From the NCBI GenBank assembly GCA_009801085.1, contig VNWV01000001.1, positions 8,308,001-8,372,000 on the forward strand: a DNA stretch of 64,000 nt, read 5' to 3'. How positions within the stretch are numbered: position 1 is the stretch's first letter; each line of letters starts with the position of its first letter. Shown here one piece after another: positions 58,720-64,000 of this stretch. The stretch comes from Lasiodiplodia sp. COLG20. Taxonomy: Eukaryota; Ascomycota; Dothideomycetes; Botryosphaeriales; Botryosphaeriaceae. The notes below the pieces were generated by a model. The model did not search any database and had not been told where the DNA came from. It saw nothing but the letters and a program-made list of their open reading frames with translations. The translations under genes were made by a program, and so were the position numbers.

Positions 58720-59798
58720 ATTGCTCGCGCGGCGGGCGCGGAAGGGCGACTATATGCAGGTCGACGAAGAACGATCTGTGGACTGGGGTTGTGTTAGCAT
58801 TCCAAAGGTTACCATAGCCGGGCCCATAAGGCAGCGAGAATGGAGGGGCGGCTGCTCTACCAGCGATGGGGGCGCAGGGCGCGACGCAATAAGCGGGAGC
58901 TGTTTCCGTGCCGTAGACGCGGTGCAGGTGACGGAAGGGCTACAGCAGTTGTGGAGCCTAGGGTGCTGGAGGGAGGAGGATGTTGAATGGGTTCTGGAGC
59001 AGCGCCGGCATTGGGCGTAAACAACGCTAGCGCGGGCGGTGAGACCGTCAGCCTGGCGCCATCGTGGGGCAATCCAGGCTCCGATCCTCTAGCGGATCGC
59101 CCGCGCAAACGGCCCTCGTCAGCGTGCGCAAGTATAGCTGAGCTCTTCCGCTGCGTTTCAGCCCGCACCTCCGTTTTCATCACCACGTCCACATCCGCGA
59201 TTGGCTCGTCGAACGCGAATCCCTCGATCGAGACCGCTCTCCGCGCCCTCCACTCGTCACATTAGTCTAAATTTATCTTTCACATGGACAGGCAACGTAA
59301 TTGAAACAGTAGTTTAATAAAGGCTAATTTTTAGGGCTCCCCAACAGCCTTGCGGTTGCAATGGCAGAACCTCGTAGAAGCGACCAATACCAGGGACCCG
59401 GTGCAATTGCCAGCCAGTAGAAACATTGAATTTCAGTGTTCGCACCTCCCACGGGCGGTAATCCCGGGGGCAATCATTCAAATACCAGCACTAGCCGGGG
59501 AGGAACATCAGAAGCTTTTGCACAAAGACGGTTGCAGAGGCTTGACTCAAATACTCATTGAAAATAAGGTATTCACATGTCCAACCACGGCTCAGACCAA
59601 GAAAAAAATGGCCCTCTCCACATCGCAACCCGATCAGGTCGTCGCCATGCCGAGCAGGGGGTATCAAATCGTTGAAAGAGAGAATATCGACCACAGCATC
59701 AACAAGGAGACCACATCGGAGAGATCGTTCTACGTCCACCTCCAATTAGGCGCTCTCAAATCTTCTCCAGGCCCGCAATTCATACCGTGGCACAGTGT
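58720..59798. other. Intergenic, Mob1 promoter side
   Basis: 1.1 kb holding the Mob1 promoter and the 3' flank of the transporter gene. No gene is seen. Confidence 0.5.
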
Positions 59799-61912
59799 CT
59801 ATGTGCCGTTACGGGTCTCTCTAACCTTGGATCCCGAATCCGTGTCACCAGCGAGGTCCTCGGGGTCACCACCAGCGTGGACATCCTCTACCTGGTACAG
59901 AATCTCAGGCTCAACCTTTCGTCTGAAGATGTAGCGGTTGATAAAGTACGGAACTTGACGAGCGCCGTAGGCAGCATGCTTGCTGGTGGGCACACTGAAG
60001 ACTTGGTCAAGTTCTTCGAGGGTTTTTCCCTTGGTCTCGGGCATGAAGAAGAGGACGAGGAAGAAGCCGACGACGTTCCATGCAGCGTACCAGCCAAACG
60101 CACCCTGAGGTGTGAAGGCAGCTTGAAGCGAAGGCCACGTAATCGAAAGGACGAAGTTGAAAAACCACGTGGTAGCCGTCGCAAGCGACATTCCGTACGC
60201 ACGCACATACAGCGGGTACGCTTCAGCAGAGTATGTGAATGGTACCGGACCCTCACCGGGGGAGTAGACGATACCGAACAGATAGATACCCAGAGCAATC
60301 AGGCCGACACGAACCTTGAGGGCCGAACCTTCGTTGGAGATGAAGAAGCACATGCCCGTGAAGAGCAGGAAAATCGCCATGAGCGGGAACGTCGTGAGCA
60401 GAAGATTACGGCGTCCAAAAGTATCGATGGTATAGATGGCAGGTATGGCGAATAGGAAGTTTATGATTCCGAATCCGAGGGATGCAGCAAGCGCGGATAT
60501 CGAGGAGAAACCGCTATCGCGGAAGATCGAGGACGAGTAATAAGCGATGACGTTGACTCCACAGAACTTTTGAACGTTAGCCTTTTCTTTGCTACTTCGA
60601 GCGAGAGGAATCCCACCTGCTGCATGAACATGACAATCTCCGAAGCAATCATCGCACGTCTGTTGCGAGGCACGGTAATGATTTCCATGATCTTGCTCTG
60701 GCCAATCTTCATGCCCTCTTCAGCCTTCAGGAGCTCAGCCATATAGAACAGATCGCGAGCCGCCTGGACCTTGTTGTAGCGTAGTTGACACATGGCGTGG
60801 TAGGCGGCAGCGTGGCGGCCCTTGCTGAGATACCAACGAGGCGACTCAGGACATAAGAAGACGAAGCAGCAGACGACGACAGCTGGAAGCATTGCAGACG
60901 CCATCATCAAACGCCAGTTCAATCCGGTGGCGACAGCAGTATCCGGGACTTTGTACAGCGCAAGATCAGCAACGTAACCAAGCATGATACCGAATGCGGT
61001 CCACTGCACGGTTGTTAGCACCAGAATATCTCCGGACCTTTTGATGTTCACAAACCATTTGCCACTGCATGACCAGAGCACCACGAATTGCCGGAGGGGT
61101 GCATTCTGCCGCGTAGATTGGGACCGTTGCGGATTTAGGGCCAATACCAAAGCCGAGCATGAAACGTGCCACGAACATGTGCCACCACGTGTTGACAAAG
61201 CCCTGCCAGAAACAGGCAATCGCAGAGAACAGACAAGTGATGAAGATGGTGCCACGACGACCGAACCAGTTGTTGTACGGAACAGTCAACCAGCAGCCGA
61301 TGAACGCGCAGCAAAGATACGGGGCCGAGTTGCAGAGACCAGTCAACCAAGTTGAGCGCGCCTCGCCTTCGTTGGCAATGCCGAATTGCGGGGTGTAGAA
61401 GAGTTGTGCACCATTGACGACAGTCTCGTCTGCAACAGGTCAGTCAACCAGCCGCTCGACAGCTTGGATTACGTACCCATTCCCTGGACTGCAGCGCAAA
61501 CGGAACAGCAAACAATGACAATATACAGGGTCTTCGGCTGGGACCATTTGTTGGTAAATTCATGGTACAGCGTTGAAACCTCCTCCTCTGAAAGGGTATC
61601 GGTGCCCAGGCGATCGTAGGCCAATGGGTCCTGAGCGAGGATGGCGCCGATTTCGAAAGCGCGGATGTCCTCGGGTTCGGCCAGCGCATGTTGTAGTGCA
61701 TAGTCTCGTCCCATCTTCTCCAGCTGGGGACGGCTGTACCCAGACAGAGGGTTGGCGAGTTTGGCGTTGGCATTGCGGCGAGCACGGTCCGCGGCCGACA
61801 TGTGAGTACTACTGACCACGGAGGCATTGCGAGTGCCCCTGCTATGGCTGCGCTCGGCGTCTTCCTTAAAGGCAGCCCCGCCTTCGGAAGAGCGCTTGTC
61901 TCCAGAAGCCAT
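59799..61912 (-). CDS. MFS sugar/polyol transporter with long N-terminal tail
   Basis: Four exons (61477-61912, 61056-61429, 60617-61003, 59799-60566) encode 654 residues. The N-terminal 115 residues are cytosolic and charged, then twelve helices follow with sugar-porter signatures. These are QGMDETVVNGAQLFY after helix 1, NNWFGRRGTIF in loop 2-3, FMLGFGIG, PESPRWYLSKGRH after helix 6, FMQQFCGVNVIAYYSS in helix 7, DTFGRRNLL in loop 8-9, YSAEAYPLYVRAYGMS and PETKGKTLEELDQVF at the end. The extended tail and the missing QQLSG-type spacing resemble the fungal polyol/myo-inositol-like transporters rather than hexose carriers; the substrate is unproven. Just upstream, GTAAGTTGC at 62059 and CCACAG at 61971 mark a probable 89-nt intron in the 5' leader, and the ATG at 61912 is the first in the frame. 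Confidence 0.93.
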
Positions 61913-64000
61913 TCTGGGCAAGCTTGGCGGACAAGACACCCAATGGGTATGTTAGAGAGGCTTGATCGTCCTGTGGAAATCTATTTAGTATCTGCGGACA
62001 ACTGCTACCATCGGTTATCGTGATACCGGCGGCGCGCAGAAGGTGAGGAAGCAACTTACCGTTACGTTGTCACAGGCAGCGTTGTCCACAACTGGCCAGG
62101 AGAAGTGTGGATCAGGCGAGAATGGACATAGGAGGGAGGCTCGGAACGCGGTGCCGGGAGGATGAGCAAAAGACGGGGACAAGACGCCGCGCCGCGGGGA
62201 AGCGTTGCAATAAGAACCTCAAGCAATGCATGGCGGAGAAGACGGCTTACTGCGGCAGGCGCCGCTGACGGGCTCAGGCTGGAGCTGTCAACAGGAGCCG
62301 GGGTTCGCGCTGCTTCCCCGCGACAAACCTAGCACCAATTATCCGCGAACGACAGACGATCGCCCAAGCCATGCCCACCCACACTCCATCTGCCGCGTCC
62401 TCCAACTGCCAGTCGACGGCTAAGGAGACGGCTGCCCGTCGGCGCGGCCAGCAATGACATCAGCCGGGGCGCGATGCCCAGCGTCTCGATGCCCTGCTCG
62501 TCTGCTGACTCCCGCCGCGCCCAGGCGGCACACAGCACGAATCCTTCCAGCAGCGGGCGACGCCAAGGCAGACTGCACGGTAGCAGTGGGGGCTCATGAT
62601 AATCCTGGGCCAATTCGAGGTGATTGGCAGGTCTCTGCGGTGTTTGGTTTGCCTGGTGCGCACGGTGCTCCCACTCCTCCCCAGCAAGCGGCCAAGTCCG
62701 CTTCTCCACACTCGAGTCAGCGGGGGTGAGACATGGAGAAGCCAATGCCGGCTTCGACACAGGTTTCCGCGCCTCCGGTTGCGCGGCGCGACGCCGGTGA
62801 GCAGGCAGCGAATGTCTTCGCGCTCCCATGCCGGCGAGCACCGATGTAGGTAGCCTCGTGGCAGCGGGTTGCACAGTCGCGCGAAACACGCGGCATTCCA
62901 GAGCGTGGAGGTTGCAGCGACAAGCGATCGGCCGTTATGGCTTGCGGCGTGGCTTGCCCTTGGCAGTCAGCCGAGGCGCCTCTTTCGTCATGGGCAGGGC
63001 TGGCTATGACAGCTGCCGAGACGTGAGCAGGGGTGAAATGCCTCGCCTTGAGCTCTGAGGTCGGTCGTTGCAGATGGCTTGAAGTCCCGGTAGGCGGTAA
63101 GTTGGGCTCGGTAGTGCACTGTAAGCCGAGCGCAAAACCCGGGCCTAGGGCTCCCCGCGATGGGGACGACTGCAGTGGGGAGGCGCATCGTGGAGACAAC
63201 CTCTTCGCATCTCCTACCCTTCTGCCCCAATTCGCCGTCATGTCAGCCTTGCAGTTGGCCACCGCTACGCCGCACGCCGCGTTGGGCCTTCCTCCGCGTC
63301 TTCTCCGCGCCAGTTGCCTTCTCCGCTTCCGCCCTGCCGCCTAGCAGGTTGCGTGAGATTTGCAGGCCTGAATGCACCATCACGCTGGCGGCCGGGGTTC
63401 CGCCAGACCAATTGGGAACCATCGCCACCACCTGCACGTCTCCGAGCACCGGTCGCCTGGATTCTCCTAGGCTCTGCCTTCGCTGCCTGGACACATAGAA
63501 CCTGCGTCGGGGCGCACCGCAGTCACTGCCTCGTCGCACGGCTTAGCCGCACTAGACCGCTGCCCGCAGCCTGTGGCCTGGCAGCTGACTTGTACCGCTG
63601 CACCGAATTCCTCCTCTGGCCATGTTCAGCATCATAATTGTCCTCCGCGCCCAGCTGGGCGCAGCCGTGCGCTCGTAACCGCGCCTCCGAGATCGCCTTG
63701 TCTTTTTGTTCATGACGACGCCCGAGCCAGGGACAAGATTTGTAACCCCAGTGTACCAAGACAAATCGCTTGGGCCTGGCGCCCCCAACACCTCTTGTCT
63801 TGACCGCAGACCAACGCCGCCTGAGTCAAGATACATGCGTTCTACAGATCGATCGGCCGCCCATTCCGCCACCTTAGTGCCACTCTAAACGCCAAAACCG
63901 CCCCTAATGTACGCCGTTGTTCTGCACGACGATTCGACTTCACGTACCTCAGGATTAAAGACAAAAGGTGAAGATGCTGGTCGCCGCTGGGAGAGCAATT
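61913..64000. other. Right-end intergenic stretch
   Basis: 2.1 kb to the window edge. The first 150 bases are the transporter's leader with its probable intron (61971-62059). The rest is GC-rich with overlapping frames on both strands (for example 62329-62889 minus and 63243-63539 minus), none of which has family features. A gene may start beyond the edge. Confidence 0.45.

Noticed and set aside
62329..62889. 186-codon minus-strand frame near the right end
   Set aside because: It overlaps equally long frames on the other strand in GC-rich DNA and has no domain features.

Overview
This window is nuclear DNA from a filamentous ascomycete (Pezizomycotina). The evidence is many short GT-AG introns of about 50-90 bp with CTAAC/CTGAC-type branch sites, fungus-specific families (AA9 polysaccharide monooxygenase, fungal rhodopsin-like membrane protein, AcuK-type zinc-cluster regulator, Zip4/Spo22) and a GC-rich background with long non-coding gaps. 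The gene content would fit a plant-associated Dothideomycete, but that placement is an inference from general knowledge, not something the sequence proves.

Layout, left to right. A secreted protein runs off the left edge (minus). A histidine-phosphatase protein with a C-terminal PCNA-binding (PIP) box (minus, 1.5-2.5 kb) is divergent from a tiny two-helix membrane protein (plus, 3.0 kb). After a gap with one doubtful micro-gene (5.3-5.6 kb) comes a fungal rhodopsin-like membrane protein that appears to carry a one-base frame break (6.2-8.0 kb). Two secreted plant-cell-wall enzymes lie in tandem on the minus strand: an AA9 monooxygenase (10.3-11.2 kb) and a GH5 endo-mannanase (12.0-13.4 kb). 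A BLOC-1 subunit 1 homologue (14.7 kb) and a 12-kb HECT ubiquitin ligase of the Tom1/HUWE1 family (16.2-28.5 kb) are on the plus strand. A large four-helix membrane protein of unknown function (31.5-35.2 kb, plus) follows a gap that contains a long hairpin. Next are an arylsulfotransferase-like membrane-anchored protein (37.9-39.7 kb, minus), a tRNA-Phe gene with two insertions (41.2 kb, plus), the meiotic protein Zip4/Spo22 (41.9-45.5 kb), an AcuK/Ert1 regulator of gluconeogenesis (46.7-48.6 kb), kinetochore CENP-Q (50.2-51.6 kb), a GH63-type glucosidase (52.4-55.8 kb), Mob1 (57.4-58.7 kb) and an MFS sugar transporter (59.8-61.9 kb). These last six protein genes are all on the minus strand.

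There is no obvious biosynthetic cluster, no transposase and no CRISPR. Most genes are housekeeping: ubiquitin ligation, kinetochore, mitotic exit, meiosis, carbon-source control. The two extracellular carbohydrate enzymes, the sugar transporter and the AcuK homologue all concern carbon acquisition, but they are not contiguous and I do not claim co-regulation.

The most unusual item is the tRNA-Phe(GAA) gene at 41247-41404. Removing a normal anticodon-loop intron (30 nt) and a second 55-nt insertion leaves a perfect 73-nt cloverleaf. That second insertion lies inside the anticodon stem and has all the marks of a spliceosomal intron: GT start, CACTAAC branch site and AG end. Exon models were built by hand from splice motifs, reading frame and family knowledge. 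For every complete multi-exon model except the frame-broken rhodopsin-like gene, the summed exons give an open frame divisible by three.
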